This document shows positions 1-10,864 of a DNA stretch of 64,000 nucleotides, piece after piece. The position numbers were made by a program, and so were the translations under genes. Source of the stretch: Pseudomaricurvus hydrocarbonicus (GTDB lineage: Bacteria; Pseudomonadota; Gammaproteobacteria; Pseudomonadales; Cellvibrionaceae). Below the pieces are notes generated by a model. That model did not search any database. It was not told the origin of the DNA and saw only the letters and a list, made by a program, of their open reading frames with translations. Within the stretch, counting starts at the first letter, position 1, and every line of letters starts with the position of its first letter. Where the stretch lies: positions 186,001 through 250,000 of the forward strand of contig NZ_JAAONZ010000004.1 of NCBI RefSeq assembly GCF_011602365.1, given 5' to 3'.

Positions 1-100
1 TTCCATATGTCATCTCTTCTTGGTCGACCACGAATATCGTGAATGATAAAAGAATGGGGGCAATGCAGGCGAAATACAACTTAGGAAGCGGCAAAAAACA

Positions 101-130
101 AAAAAAAGGAGCCATAGGCTCCCTTTTTGT
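101..130 (-). terminator. Rho-independent terminator of clpX
   Basis: A 6-bp stem GGAGCC/GGCTCC with a three-base loop lies at 108-122. It is flanked by seven A on the left and five T on the right. Read on the minus strand it is a hairpin followed by a T-run, 55-70 bases after the clpX stop, so it should end the clpP/clpX transcript. The symmetry would also let it work in the other direction. Bases 1-100 hold no recognisable gene; lon, the usual next gene, does not begin inside the window. Confidence 0.85.
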
Positions 131-176
131 TCGACTGACGCACTGATTGCTCAATGCGTAAACGCGGAGAAGGAAT

Positions 177-1496
177 TTACTCTTTAGGCGCAGCCTTTTT
201 TTGCTTGGGCTCTTCAGCTTCTTCTGTGTGTATTTCACCGCGCTCATACACCAGCAGCGGTTCTGACTCACCATTAATGACAGATTCATCCACCACAACC
301 TTACTGACCCCCTCTTCCGAAGGAATCTTGTACATGGTGTCCAGCAAGACCGATTCCATAATAGAGCGCAGGCCACGAGCACCGGTTTTGCGCTCCATTG
401 CCTTGTTGGCAACGGCATCCAAAGCATCTTTACGAAAATCCACCTCAACCCCTTCCATTTCAAAGAGCTTGCTGTATTGCTTCGTCAATGAGTTCTTCGG
501 TGCGGTCAGGATCTCCACCAGAGCTTCCAGGTCAAGTTCTTCCAGAGTTGCAATCACTGGCAGGCGACCCACGAACTCCGGTATTAAGCCATAGCGTACC
601 AGATCTTCCGGCTCCAGCTCTTTAAAGGTTTCGCCAACATCCTTTTTGTCGTCCTTACCCTTAACTTCGGCACCAAAGCCTATGCCACCCTTCTCCGAGC
701 GATCCCGAATGACCTTATCCAAACCGGCAAAAGCTCCACCGCAGATGAAAAGGATGTTAGAGGTGTCAACCTGAAGGAATTCCTGCTGCGGGTGTTTGCG
801 ACCGCCCTGTGGCGGAACAGAAGCAACAGTGCCCTCAATCAGTTTCAGCAGAGCTTGCTGGACCCCTTCACCGGAGACATCACGGGTGATGGACGGATTG
901 TCGGACTTGCGAGAGATTTTGTCGATCTCATCAATATACACAATGCCCTGTTGAGCCTTCTCAACGTCGTAATCACACTTCTGCAACAGCTTCTGAATGA
1001 TGTTTTCAACGTCTTCACCAACATAACCAGCTTCGGTCAATGTCGTGGCGTCGGCAATGGTAAATGGCACGTTCAATAAGCGAGCCAAAGTCTCTGCAAG
1101 GAGGGTTTTACCGCTGCCGGTAGGGCCAACCATCAGGATATTGCTCTTGCCTAGCTCAACATCGTCCTTGTCTTTCTTTTTCTCTCCGGCGCGCAAACGC
1201 TTGTAGTGGTTGTAAACCGCCACCGCCAAAACCTTTTTGGCACGCTTTTGACCAATGACGTAATCGTCAAGAATTTCAGATATTTCCTGAGGGGTGGGCA
1301 GGCGGTCACTTGTACCTTCTGCTGAGCTCTCTTGAATCTCTTCGCGAATGATGTCATTACACAGGTCTACACATTCATCACAGATGAAGACCGAGGGGCC
1401 GGCGATCAGCTTACGAACTTCGTGCTGGCTTTTACCGCAAAAAGAGCAGTAAAGCAGCTTGCCGTTGTCATCACCACTTTCAGTCGTATCGGTCAT
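177..1496 (-). CDS. clpX: ATP-dependent Clp protease ATP-binding subunit ClpX
   Basis: AAA+ unfoldase that recognises tagged substrates (for example ssrA peptides), unfolds them and feeds them into ClpP in the cytoplasm. The 439-residue product has the usual family length. An N-terminal zinc-binding domain carries Cys17, Cys20, Cys39 and Cys42, followed by Walker A GPTGSGKT at 124-131, a GYVGED pore loop and the Walker B motif VYIDEIDKI. The start is supported by GGAGAGG a few bases upstream. clpP lies 228 bp upstream on the same strand, and the terminator at 101-130 follows. The C-terminal tail is rich in Lys, Glu and Ala, which is common in this family. Confidence 0.98.
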   Translation of the reverse strand: MTDTTESGDDNGKLLYCSFCGKSQHEVRKLIAGPSVFICDECVDLCNDIIREEIQESSAEGTSDRLPTPQEISEILDDYVIGQKRAKKVLAVAVYNHYKRLRAGEKKKDKDDVELGKSNILMVGPTGSGKTLLAETLARLLNVPFTIADATTLTEAGYVGEDVENIIQKLLQKCDYDVEKAQQGIVYIDEIDKISRKSDNPSITRDVSGEGVQQALLKLIEGTVASVPPQGGRKHPQQEFLQVDTSNILFICGGAFAGLDKVIRDRSEKGGIGFGAEVKGKDDKKDVGETFKELEPEDLVRYGLIPEFVGRLPVIATLEELDLEALVEILTAPKNSLTKQYSKLFEMEGVEVDFRKDALDAVANKAMERKTGARGLRSIMESVLLDTMYKIPSEEGVSKVVVDESVINGESEPLLVYERGEIHTEEAEEPKQKKAAPKE

Positions 1497-1565
1497 TAAA
1501 CCTCTCCATCAAATCTTTTCTAAGCTGTTCTTAGGTCTAACAATGCGTCCTACAGCTGATTTTTT

Positions 1566-1583
1566 CAAGGGGAAACCCCCTTG
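1566..1583 (-). other. clpP-clpX intergenic hairpin
   Basis: CAAGGGG and CCCCTTG arms close around a short AAAC loop in the 228-bp clpP-clpX spacer. There is no T-run on the minus strand, so it does not look like a classical terminator. It may be a processing or stabilising stem between the two cistrons. Nothing else was recognised in this spacer. Confidence 0.4.
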
Positions 1584-1724
1584 GGTCTTAACTTTTCTGA
1601 GCTGGATTGGCCTCATACCGGTGCAGATCAGAACATACTGGCTGCAGCTTAAGGCATTTAGCGCCAAGTGCAGCCGGTAATGTCGCCGAAATCAACAATA
1701 CACCTGTTTCAAGCAGTCTGAGGG

Positions 1725-2363
1725 CTACTCAGCTCCGCCACGCCGCTCCAATACTTCATCTATCAGACCGTATTCTTTGGATTCAGTTGCGCTCATGAAG
1801 TTATCACGCTCTGTATCCAGCGCCAACTGATCCGCATCCTTACCGGTATGGAAGGCCATGATTTCATTCAACCGTTTGCGGGTTTTCAGGATTTCCTGGG
1901 CATGGATGTGGATATCCGAAGCCTGCCCCTGGGCGCCACCGCTGGGCTGGTGAATCATGGTCCGGGCGTTGGGCAGGCAATAACGCTTGCCTTTCGCGCC
2001 AGCAGTCAGCAAAAAGGCACCCATACTGCAGGCCTGACCAATACACATGGTGCTGACATCAGGCTTAATGAACTGCATCGTGTCGTATATGGACATCCCT
2101 GCAGTGACCGAACCACCCGGTGAATTGATGTACAAATGGATGTCTTTGTCAGGGTTTTCAGCCTCAAGAAACAGCAGCTGAGCAACAATCAGATTCGCCA
2201 TATGGTCTTCAACCTGGCCAACCATGAAAATAACCCGCTCTTTCAAAAGGCGAGAATAGATATCAAAAGAACGTTCACCTCTGGCCGTCTGCTCAATGAC
2301 CATTGGCACAAGGCCGGAATTAACGATCTCAGACGACTGAGACATGAAGTCTAATTTTGCCAT
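1725..2363 (-). CDS. clpP: ATP-dependent Clp protease proteolytic subunit ClpP
   Basis: Serine protease subunit that forms the tetradecameric barrel partnered by ClpX. The 212-residue length includes the short N-terminal propeptide usual in gammaproteobacteria. The catalytic serine is Ser113 in GQACSMGAF and the catalytic histidine is His138 in RTMIHQP. The acidic member of the triad lies in the DTERDNFM segment near residue 187. AAGGAAG stands about a dozen bases before the ATG; an internal Met7 is the alternative start. It lies between tig (upstream) and clpX (downstream), the standard order. Confidence 0.98.
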   Translation of the reverse strand: MAKLDFMSQSSEIVNSGLVPMVIEQTARGERSFDIYSRLLKERVIFMVGQVEDHMANLIVAQLLFLEAENPDKDIHLYINSPGGSVTAGMSIYDTMQFIKPDVSTMCIGQACSMGAFLLTAGAKGKRYCLPNARTMIHQPSGGAQGQASDIHIHAQEILKTRKRLNEIMAFHTGKDADQLALDTERDNFMSATESKEYGLIDEVLERRGGAE

Positions 2364-2408
2364 GAGTTTATTTACTTCCTTTTAGACAAGCACAGTGTAA
2401 CTATTCAG

Positions 2409-2441
2409 CAGAGTTCAACCACATAAACAGAGTTCAACCAC
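2409..2441. repeat. 14-bp direct repeat in the tig-clpP spacer
   Basis: CAGAGTTCAACCAC occurs at 2409-2422 and again at 2428-2441. The spacer (2364-2610) also holds a GCCGCG/CGCGGC hairpin at 2553-2576, just after tig. That hairpin has its T-run on the plus-strand side. No gene is seen here. Confidence 0.5.
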
Positions 2442-2610
2442 GCAGTGGTGTTCATCTTTTTCAGAGGATTTCAGGGTCTGAATAGGCTTAAGTCTGAGCT
2501 TAAACGTTGCGGAAAAGATATTCTACCCCGAAGGGAAGTTTGAAGAGATATTGCCGCGAAACGGGCGTTCCGCGGCGATTTTTCGATCAATAATCAATCA
2601 AAAATATGGT

Positions 2611-3927
2611 TTATTGAGCTTGCTCAGCAGGCTTAATGACCTCGTCGTAAGTGCTGTCGGTTTCAGTCACTTTAGCACCCGCCAAAATGTAATCAACGAC
2701 CTGATCTTCAAGAACCACAGACTCAACACTGGCGAGCAACTGCTGGTTGCTGTAGTAGTAGCTGATGACCTCTTCGGGGTCCTGGTAAGTAGAGGCCATT
2801 TCCTCAACCGTTTCGCGAACGCGATCAGCGTCCACTTTAATCTCGCCGGCTTTAACGACTTCACCAACGATCAGACCTAAAGCCACACGACGCTCGGCCT
2901 GTTCGGTGAACATCTCATCAGGAAGCAGAGACTTCAGATCCAGGTTGGGTTGGGCGCCACCGAATTGCTGCATCATTTGATTGCGCAGCGCTTCAACTTC
3001 CCCAGCCACCAAGGCTTTGGGCAGGTCAACTTCATGAGCCTCGATCAGCTTGTCCATGACCTGATTTTTCAGCTTGGTTTTGGAGGCGTTTTTCAGCTCG
3101 CGTTCCATATTTTTTCGAACTTCGGCGCGGAATTGAGTCTCGTCTTCGCCCTCTACGCCGTACTTGCTGAAGAATTCAGCGTTCAGTTCTGGCAAGACCT
3201 GCTCGGACACCGAGTTGACCTTAACGGTAAACTCAACGGCAGCGCCTTTCAGCTCCTCAGCCTGATAATCTTCAGGGAACGTCAGCGACAATACTTTTTC
3301 TTCGCCAGCCTTCATGCCGACAATGCCGTCTTCAAAGCCCGGAATCATCGAACCTGAGCCCAACACCAGATCCTGTCCTTCGGCTTTGCCGCCGTCAAAC
3401 TCTTCACCGTCTTTGGTGCCGGTAAAATCGATATTTACCTGATCATCATTAGCCGCTGCGCGTTCAACTTCAGACCAGCTGGCCTGCTGTTTACGCAAAA
3501 CTTCGATCATGTTCTCAACGTCGGCGTCCTGCACTTCAGCGTTCAGTTTTTCAACTTCGAAAGCACTGGTGTCACTCAGGGTGATTTCTGGGTAAACTTC
3601 AAAAGTGGCAACGAATTCAACATCCTTACCTTCAGCCATTTCTTTTGGCTCAATGGCAGGCTGGCCTGCTGGCTTCACATCTTCCTGTTGAACGGCATCG
3701 TAGAAAGAGCGGCTCATGAATTCACCCAGAACCTCCTGACGGACACCAGCCCCGAAACGCTGCTTGACCACTTTCAGCGGGACCTTGCCCTTGCGGAAGC
3801 CGTTCAAACGAACTGTCTTAGTCGCTTGCTGCAAGCGCTTGGTGACTTCAGTTTCTACTTGCTCAGCTGGAATACCTACGGTCATACGACGCTCTAGGCC
3901 AGTGGTTGTTTCGATTGAAACCTGCAT
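2611..3927 (-). CDS. tig: Trigger factor, ribosome-associated peptidyl-prolyl isomerase
   Basis: Chaperone that binds nascent chains at the ribosomal exit tunnel through protein L23. The 438-residue product matches the family length and starts MQVSIETTTGLERRM. The ribosome-binding signature GFRKGKVP is present near residue 45. An FKBP-type isomerase domain follows (around residues 160-245, with VNIDFTGTKDGEEFDGG), then the long alpha-helical C-terminal arms. It is the first gene of the tig-clpP-clpX group and lies 85 bp downstream of the tRNA-Leu gene on the same strand. Confidence 0.98.
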   Translation of the reverse strand: MQVSIETTTGLERRMTVGIPAEQVETEVTKRLQQATKTVRLNGFRKGKVPLKVVKQRFGAGVRQEVLGEFMSRSFYDAVQQEDVKPAGQPAIEPKEMAEGKDVEFVATFEVYPEITLSDTSAFEVEKLNAEVQDADVENMIEVLRKQQASWSEVERAAANDDQVNIDFTGTKDGEEFDGGKAEGQDLVLGSGSMIPGFEDGIVGMKAGEEKVLSLTFPEDYQAEELKGAAVEFTVKVNSVSEQVLPELNAEFFSKYGVEGEDETQFRAEVRKNMERELKNASKTKLKNQVMDKLIEAHEVDLPKALVAGEVEALRNQMMQQFGGAQPNLDLKSLLPDEMFTEQAERRVALGLIVGEVVKAGEIKVDADRVRETVEEMASTYQDPEEVISYYYSNQQLLASVESVVLEDQVVDYILAGAKVTETDSTYDEVIKPAEQAQ

Positions 3928-4012
3928 GGTGTTCCTCGTGAAAATCAGGTCAATACCTAACGGTATGTCTGGGTAGTTGGGACAAGCAGTTGCGCCTGAC
4001 CTCTCTTGATAA

Positions 4013-4097
4013 TGGTGCGGACGGAGAGACTTGAACTCTCACACCTTGCGATACTAGAACCTAAATCTAGCGCGTCTACCAATTCCGCCACGTCCGC
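4013..4097 (-). tRNA. tRNA-Leu (anticodon UAG)
   Basis: An 85-nt cloverleaf with a 7-bp acceptor stem GCGGACG/CGTCCGC, a genome-encoded CCA end and the long variable arm of a class II tRNA. The anticodon stem CTAGA/TCTAG encloses loop TTTAGGT, giving anticodon TAG for CUA codons. The plus-strand complement begins at 4013 with the CCA end. The gene sits directly upstream of tig, as a Leu tRNA does in related genomes. Confidence 0.96.
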
Positions 4098-4317
4098 GTA
4101 GCTTATTTCGACTCAAATCCACTGATTAAATCCAGTGGAATGAGTGCAACCTATTGATTTTAGAGAATTAAATAACTTCTCTTATCCAAGTTGCTCATTT
4201 AAGGGGTGCTGATTCTGCCACAGTCCTCAATCGTGATCAACACCCCATCAGCCCTTACTCGTGACTCAGGGGGTGGTGCAGGCAGTTTTTAGACAATTTT
4301 AACGGATACCCGTTAGT

Positions 4318-4352
4318 TCAGGGCTATTTCAGGAGCTCAGGGCTATTTCAGG
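4318..4352. repeat. 16-bp tandem repeat at the end of the TraB-like gene
   Basis: TCAGGGCTATTTCAGG occurs twice, at 4318-4333 and 4337-4352, with a 3-bp spacer. The second copy contains the stop codon of the minus-strand gene. A third copy lacking one T lies at 10674-10688, before a small gene. Upstream, 4203-4248 holds a loose inverted repeat (GGGGTG/CACCCC). The rest of the 4098-4342 spacer shows no gene. Confidence 0.6.
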
Positions 4353-5419
4353 CCTGCGGATTCTGATGACCCCTGCAGTCGAACCCTGAAGCCCTCTTGC
4401 TCAAGCCGTGTTTTTAGGCCGTCGCCCCCCAGAATGTGTCCGGCGCCCACAACCACGAACAAACGCTCCCCCTCCCTGACCCTGCCGGCAATCTGCTTTT
4501 GCATCATAATATTTCGGTCTGTAAAGATACGCTGGTAGAGATCATCGGTACTCGCGCGGCGGTTTTGCGCGACCGGATCGAGCGCTGCGTACGCTTTGGG
4601 GGCCGCCCCGGAAGAAGGAGCCTCAGCGGTGGCTTGTGCGAGCGGCTGATTAGGCATCGGTTCCCCCGCGGGGGGTTGATTAAAAGCTCCGCTGATCAGC
4701 TCCTCAAGAACCGCTTCATCCCCCTGTTTCCAGGCTTGGATGATTGCCATCAGTGAGGCCGGTGTTTTATGAAACTCATCCATTGACTGCAGCAGAAAAG
4801 CGACCTCTTCCGGCCCGTCAAGCCCCTCAAATAAAGCCATTTGCTGAGCGAAGGTCTCCAGCTCAATGACGGGCTTGGTCGGGGTTTGTGACTTGGCCAG
4901 CTCCAGCATGTGCTTATCGACCCCATACTCCTCACTAAAACCACTGCGACGAATCTTTGCCGCCGTTAACTGTACTGCCACCATCCAGGGGCGCAAGCGT
5001 TGAAATGCCGGTGCTGGCAAGCCCACATACCGGGCTATTTCCAGCAGATCATCCCATTGTGACTGAGTCAGGCGACTTTTTAGGGTTTCCCCTTTGGGGA
5101 GTCGTCCATTTGCAATCAGGATTTGACTGGCTTGCGCTGTGCTTACCTGATCCATGTCCAGCTCTACCACCAGAGCCTCACTGTCATTAAAGGCGGCCAA
5201 GACATATTCAGGCAATGGATACAGCTCGGAGGTCCCAAAATGGATCGAACCAAAAAGATAGGCTTTCCCACCTCCTTCCGATGGCCGTACTTCCCACATC
5301 ATCGGCTCGGCAAACGCCAGGCGTGTGAACAGTGTCAGCAACAGGCAAAGCAGAGGCAAAATCGACAGCCGGCAAGGCCGGAGGAATAGCGGCAGACGGT
5401 AACAACGGCTAACCATCAT
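4343..5419 (-). CDS. TraB/GumN/PrgY-family exported protein
   Basis: The 358-residue product begins with a basic stretch and a hydrophobic segment ending in LAFAEP, a likely signal peptide cut near residue 38. The mature part opens with MMWEVRPSEGGGKAYLFGSIHFG, the hallmark of the TraB/GumN family (Pfam TraB_PrgY_gumN, a metalloprotease-like fold). A conserved late element, VVVGAGHILGGDGL, is also present. Family members are poorly characterised in bacteria. A Pro/Ala-rich insertion lies around residues 250-280. It follows the PMI-like gene by 60 bp on the same strand and may be co-transcribed with it. Substrate and role are unknown. Confidence 0.8.
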   Translation of the reverse strand: MMVSRCYRLPLFLRPCRLSILPLLCLLLTLFTRLAFAEPMMWEVRPSEGGGKAYLFGSIHFGTSELYPLPEYVLAAFNDSEALVVELDMDQVSTAQASQILIANGRLPKGETLKSRLTQSQWDDLLEIARYVGLPAPAFQRLRPWMVAVQLTAAKIRRSGFSEEYGVDKHMLELAKSQTPTKPVIELETFAQQMALFEGLDGPEEVAFLLQSMDEFHKTPASLMAIIQAWKQGDEAVLEELISGAFNQPPAGEPMPNQPLAQATAEAPSSGAAPKAYAALDPVAQNRRASTDDLYQRIFTDRNIMMQKQIAGRVREGERLFVVVGAGHILGGDGLKTRLEQEGFRVRLQGSSESAGLK

Positions 5420-5479
5420 TGTTTCTCACATTAAGTTAAAGGCCAGCTTCAGGTACAACTGTTGATTGGAAAAAGCCGG

Positions 5480-6850
5480 TTATTTTGGAAATGAAACCAG
5501 GATGACTGAATTTCTCGCCGCCAGATTCTGAACCGTTTTGGCGCGACAATTCGCAGCAATCAGGCAAGCTTGTTCGCCGTGATAAGTCGCACCGTTGACA
5601 TCAACCACACCGCTGACACCAATGATCAAGGCATACTGGTCCAGTGACAGGGCGGTGCCGGCTCCTGCGGCAAGGGTTATCCGCCAAACCTCAAAATCTG
5701 AAAACGAAACAACCTCTTCAATCAATACACCGTCACCTTCCGAGACCCGATTTAAGGGTTGTAATTGGTGCTCGTCTAACGACATGCAGTCCAGCGCGGC
5801 CTGGGTATCCCAATGATCCTGGGTCAAGACTTTCTGTGCAAAGGACAAAATTTGGCGTTCATAGACCGGAGTTTGAAATTCAATGGTACGCACGCCATGC
5901 AACAGGGAATGCGGGGTATAACAAGGTACCCTCAACACATCGCCGACCGTGAGCGGCAAGGTAGCCTTGAAGCCATCCATATACTCTCGCTGGTCGCGCT
6001 CCAGGGCCTTCAGGTCATCGGGGATGTCTTTCAGCCACTGCTTGGTTTGTGCCGCATCGACCGGCTCGTTTAACCCGACCCCGGCTTTGAGGCGAAGCTG
6101 ATCCAGGTGCTCATCAATCTGTCTGCGTGTTTTCTCATACTGTTTAACCGCAAGGCCAAACGCCTTGACGAAGGCATCATCGTCCTGGAATTGACGGCGC
6201 TTTTGCCCATCAAAACCAATCCTTATTCCACCCTCACCGTTCGGCCAAGCATCACGGTCAACATGCGTGACCACATAAACTTCTTGTTTTTCTTTGTGCA
6301 ATTCAAAGTACAGGTCGCCGAACACCTCTTCAGGCAAGGGGTCCAGAATTTTAAGCAGATTGAGGTCCCGTGACCGTCCAGCGGTCAGATACTCTGGCAT
6401 CAGGGACAGCAGCCAGGGTAAGGGCATTTGGTGATGACCATCGGTCACCAGTGACTGCCCTCGCTCCTCAATACCGGTGTACCAGATCTCCTGCCCCCAG
6501 GGCTTGGCTATGGCGATAGGCTCGAGTCGAATGGCATGCTGAAAATTCATCAGCGGCCAATTTAGGCTTTGTGCCAGAGCGGGCATCTGACTGGCTGAAG
6601 TTAGACTCCGGCATTTTCTCTCATCGGCTTCGGTATAAGGGCCGATCAGCACCTGAGACACACCCTGTTGTTGATCCAGCTCAAGCAGGGCAATCAGCTC
6701 AACGCAAGGCTCACCCGGGAGATAATACTGTTGATAATCGTACCGTATGCAAAACAGCCCACTGTGGCCAGCGAGTAATGTTGCGCGAATCGCACGCTCA
6801 GGGTGGTCGACAACCGAACAATCTAACAAAACCTTCTCCGCAACTTTCAA
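5480..6850 (-). CDS. Type I phosphomannose-isomerase-like cupin protein
   Basis: This 456-residue protein resembles class I mannose-6-phosphate isomerases. It has the KPWGQEIWYTG element (cf. KPWG.E..W), a metal-site-like FELHKEKQEVYVV and the barrel signature VPCYTPHSLLHGV..IEFQTP. It differs from the standard enzyme by an N-terminal part of about 110 residues without the usual start, and by a helical Asp/Lys-rich insertion around residues 240-290. A sugar-phosphate isomerase role is therefore only suggested. The start is a TTG preceded by a G-rich Shine-Dalgarno stretch. No mannose or nucleotide-sugar genes adjoin it, so the pathway is unclear. Confidence 0.65.
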   Translation of the reverse strand: MKVAEKVLLDCSVVDHPERAIRATLLAGHSGLFCIRYDYQQYYLPGEPCVELIALLELDQQQGVSQVLIGPYTEADERKCRSLTSASQMPALAQSLNWPLMNFQHAIRLEPIAIAKPWGQEIWYTGIEERGQSLVTDGHHQMPLPWLLSLMPEYLTAGRSRDLNLLKILDPLPEEVFGDLYFELHKEKQEVYVVTHVDRDAWPNGEGGIRIGFDGQKRRQFQDDDAFVKAFGLAVKQYEKTRRQIDEHLDQLRLKAGVGLNEPVDAAQTKQWLKDIPDDLKALERDQREYMDGFKATLPLTVGDVLRVPCYTPHSLLHGVRTIEFQTPVYERQILSFAQKVLTQDHWDTQAALDCMSLDEHQLQPLNRVSEGDGVLIEEVVSFSDFEVWRITLAAGAGTALSLDQYALIIGVSGVVDVNGATYHGEQACLIAANCRAKTVQNLAARNSVILVSFPK

Positions 6851-7014
6851 GCCCAGCCCCCCGATTTCAGCAGGCCCTGGACAGCTGAGCCAATCATCCG
6901 CCGGAGCGACAAAAGCGGCAGTCTACCAGAAAGCCCGGGCTCGCAAAATCAACCTCTGGAGCACGCCCCCATTTTAACCGTAAAAGATGTACCGCAGGGG
7001 TTTTGCTGAGACAC

Positions 7015-7047
7015 AAAAAAGCCGGACAAGTGCCCGGCTTTTGTTTT
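7015..7047 (-). terminator. Terminator of fadBA
   Basis: GCCGG (7021-7025) pairs with CCGGC (7034-7038). Six A lie to the left and TTTTGTTTT to the right, so on the minus strand the hairpin is followed by six T. It lies 70-100 bases after the fadA stop. The bases between it and 6850 hold no gene. Confidence 0.85.
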
Positions 7048-7114
7048 GCTCTGGCTTGAGATTAGAGTTTGGCCGTTAATATTACTGGCTGCCACTCTGC
7101 CCTCACACCATGCA

Positions 7115-8293
<1,179 letters not shown>

Positions 8294-8324
8294 TTATCTC
8301 CTAAAATCGTTAGTCGGACCGCAC

Positions 8325-10475
8325 TTAAGCGTAATATTTTTTGCCAGCAGCGGCCATTTCGCGCTGAGCATCAGTCGCTTCGTAAAGTTTGCCCAAGTGC
8401 TTGTACTTATCACTCAGTTCAACAAACTTCTCGATACCAATACTGTCAATCCAGCGGAAAATTCCACCACGGAAAGGAGGGAAACCAATACCGTAAATTA
8501 ACGCCATGTCAGCTTCAGCCGCAGAGCCGACAATGTTTTCTTCCAGACAGCGAGCCATTTCAGTGGCCATAGGAATCATCATCCGTGCAATAATTTCTTC
8601 GTTATCGAAATCCTTGCTGTCAGCAGCCACGGGAGCAATCAGGTCATAAGCTTCCTGAGTCGCTACCTTCTTGGGCTTGCCGCGCTTGTCTTTTTCGTAG
8701 CTGTAGAAGCCTTTACCGTTTTTCTGTCCGTAACGCTCGTTTTCAAACATAACATCGGCAGCGGTTTTATAGCTTTTTGCCATACGATCGGGGAAGCCTT
8801 CAGCCATCACGTGCTCGGCGTGAGAACCGGTATCGATACCCACGACATCCAGCAGATACGCGGGTCCCATTGGCCAACCCCACTTCTCCATCACTTTGTC
8901 GACCTTCTGAAAGTCGGCGCCGTCACGGACCAATCCCGCGAAACCGGCAAAATAAGGGAACAGAACACGGTTAACCAGAAACCCCGGGCAGTCGTTAACC
9001 ACAATGGCTTTTTTGCCCATAGCGTTAGCGTAAGCCACGGTGCGAGCCACAGCTTTGTCAGACGTCTTTTCACCACGAATCACTTCAACCAGAGGCATGG
9101 CGTGAACGGGGTTAAAGAAGTGCATACCACAGAAGTTTTCCGGGCGCTGCATGGCCTCTGCCAGATGTGTAATGGAAATCGTCGAGGTGTTGGAGGCGAT
9201 GATCGTATCATCAGAAACATGCTTCTCCACATCCGCCAGGACCGCGTGCTTCACCTTCGGGTTTTCAACGACGGCTTCAACAACCATATCGACAGAGTCA
9301 AAGCTTTCGTAAGAAAGAGTTGGGTCGATTGCGGATAGAATCTGACCCATCTTGTCCGGGGTCATGCGGCCGCGATTTACCTGCTTGCTCAATAATTTGT
9401 TGGCTTCTGACATGCCCAGGTCCAAACCGGCTTGAGCAATGTCTTTCATTTTGATGGGGGTACCTTTCAAGGCAGATTGGTAAGCGATTCCGCCCCCCAT
9501 AATACCGGCCCCCAAAACGGCTGCCTGTGCAATTTTCTTATCGGCTTTCTTTTCCCAGCCTTTTGCGTTTTTCGCGATGACCTGATCGCTCAGGAACAGC
9601 CCCACCAGGGCTTTGGCCGCATCAGTTGAAGCGACTTTGATAAAGCCTTCTTTCTCAACTTCCAAGGCCTCATCACGCACCATGCCCGCCGCTTTTTGCA
9701 TGCATTTCACCGCAATAACCGGTGCCGGATAGTTCGCCCCGGCCTGTGCGGCTACAAACGCTTTGGAGGTTTCAAAAGCCATCATGGATTCAATGGTGTT
9801 TAACTGCAGGGGAGCTTTTTTCTGCGCCCTGCGGGTTGCGTAATCCAGCTTGCCGTCGATGCATTGCTGCAACACATTAAGAGCGGCATCACGCAAGGCT
9901 TCCGGTGCCACAACACCGTCGACAACGCCAGCCTTCAGGGCCGCTTCTGCCTTTTGATCCTTGCCGGATGCAATCCACTCAATTGCCACATCGGCGCCAG
10001 CCAACCGCGGCAGACGAACGGTGCCGCCCCAGCCAGGAATCAAGCCTAATTTGGCTTCTGGGAGCCCCACTTTGGCGGTCGCACTGGCAATGCGGAAATC
10101 ACAGGCCAGACAAAATTCAAGACCACCGCCCAGTGCGAACCCATTAATAGCGACCACAACAGGAACGCCGAGGTCTTCAAGACGGTTTAGGTTGCTGTTG
10201 TTTTTGGTCAGGTGCTCGCCTGTCGCCGCAGGATCCAGTTCAAACAGAGGCACAAACTCACTGATGTCTGCGCCCACGATAAAGACCCCCTTACCACTGG
10301 TTGCCAGAACCCCTTTCAGGCCCTCGGTGTTCTCCAGTGCCGTAATGGCCTCACCCAACTCACTCACAGTGGTGCTGTCGAACTTATTAACCGACTCACC
10401 CTGTAAATCAAAATTCAGCTCTGCGATGCCTGCTTCAAGCATTTGCACCGAAACAGCGTTACCTTTAAAAATCAT
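8325..10475 (-). CDS. fadB: Fatty oxidation complex alpha subunit FadB
   Basis: Bifunctional enoyl-CoA hydratase and 3-hydroxyacyl-CoA dehydrogenase of aerobic beta-oxidation. The 716-residue protein has an N-terminal crotonase domain (oxyanion segment [16 protein letters not shown], catalytic-Glu region [15 protein letters not shown]). An NAD-binding domain begins near residue 315 with [14 protein letters not shown], followed by the dehydrogenase C-terminal domains ([17 protein letters not shown]). It is first in the operon with fadA. A good promoter lies at 10631-10659, with an AAAC-N4-GTTT palindrome over its -35 region. Confidence 0.97.
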   Translation of the reverse strand: MIFKGNAVSVQMLEAGIAELNFDLQGESVNKFDSTTVSELGEAITALENTEGLKGVLATSGKGVFIVGADISEFVPLFELDPAATGEHLTKNNSNLNRLEDLGVPVVVAINGFALGGGLEFCLACDFRIASATAKVGLPEAKLGLIPGWGGTVRLPRLAGADVAIEWIASGKDQKAEAALKAGVVDGVVAPEALRDAALNVLQQCIDGKLDYATRRAQKKAPLQLNTIESMMAFETSKAFVAAQAGANYPAPVIAVKCMQKAAGMVRDEALEVEKEGFIKVASTDAAKALVGLFLSDQVIAKNAKGWEKKADKKIAQAAVLGAGIMGGGIAYQSALKGTPIKMKDIAQAGLDLGMSEANKLLSKQVNRGRMTPDKMGQILSAIDPTLSYESFDSVDMVVEAVVENPKVKHAVLADVEKHVSDDTIIASNTSTISITHLAEAMQRPENFCGMHFFNPVHAMPLVEVIRGEKTSDKAVARTVAYANAMGKKAIVVNDCPGFLVNRVLFPYFAGFAGLVRDGADFQKVDKVMEKWGWPMGPAYLLDVVGIDTGSHAEHVMAEGFPDRMAKSYKTAADVMFENERYGQKNGKGFYSYEKDKRGKPKKVATQEAYDLIAPVAADSKDFDNEEIIARMMIPMATEMARCLEENIVGSAAEADMALIYGIGFPPFRGGIFRWIDSIGIEKFVELSDKYKHLGKLYEATDAQREMAAAGKKYYA

Positions 10476-10576
10476 GTTCGACCTCGTAAGTTCCTTTCGA
10501 CGTCATAAACCCGGTCTCTCGATGAACCCGAAGCTTAATCCTGCGAATGACTGTTGTCGTGAAATAGACTGTTGCC

Positions 10577-10591
10577 ATGAAAGTAGCTTTC
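10577..10591. other. Short palindrome in the fadB leader
   Basis: TGAAAG-TAG-CTTTCA is a perfect 6-bp inverted repeat inside the untranslated leader of fadB, about 100 bases before its start. It could form a small RNA hairpin or be an operator half. The sequence does not decide between these. Confidence 0.4.
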
Positions 10592-10630
10592 ATTACCGCA
10601 GGATTCTGACCTGAGACAATGAGACGCTGG

Positions 10631-10659
10631 AGTATAGCGAATTAAAACACACGTTTGAA
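10631..10659 (-). promoter_or_regulatory. Promoter of fadBA with PsrA-like box
   Basis: On the minus strand, TTCAAA (10654-10659) and TATACT (10631-10636) are spaced by exactly 17 bases. The palindrome AAAC-ACAC-GTTT at 10645-10656 overlaps the -35 element. It matches the published Pseudomonas PsrA fatty-acid-sensor consensus, (G/C)AAAC N2-4 GTTT(G/C), on one flank and misses it on the other. The start should fall near 10624, leaving a leader of about 150 bases. Confidence 0.65.
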
Positions 10660-10697
10660 CCGTGACTGACGATTCAGGGCTATTCAGGAGGAATTAG

Positions 10698-10823
10698 ATG
10701 GACCCAGCGCTTAATAAAGTAGCTGATAGTCATCAGTACCGCCACCGGATAACCGACTTCATCAAGCAATACCCCGATAGCCCCTGGGAACAGATTCTAC
10801 ACGGGGGAAGCGTCAATGGATGA
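10698..10823 (+). CDS. Small protein, 41 residues, unknown
   Basis: An ATG stands seven bases after a perfect AGGAGG. The frame runs 41 codons to TGA: MDPALNKVADSHQYRHRITD, then about 20 residues ending HGGSVNG. The composition is polar with one Trp and several His and Tyr, with no signal peptide or membrane segment. I do not recognise it. It lies alone in the 389-bp spacer between fadB and the XRE regulator, opposite in direction to both. The strong ribosome-binding site is the main argument that it is translated. It could also be the remnant of a longer gene. Confidence 0.5.
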   Translation: MDPALNKVADSHQYRHRITDFIKQYPDSPWEQILHGGSVNG

Positions 10824-10864
10824 CTCAAAATGTTAATTTAGTCTTAAAATAGGTGAAATATTGT

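Noticed and set aside
154-594. Long plus-strand frame opposite clpX
   Set aside because: It lies wholly within clpX on the opposite strand and has no ribosome-binding site or recognisable domain.
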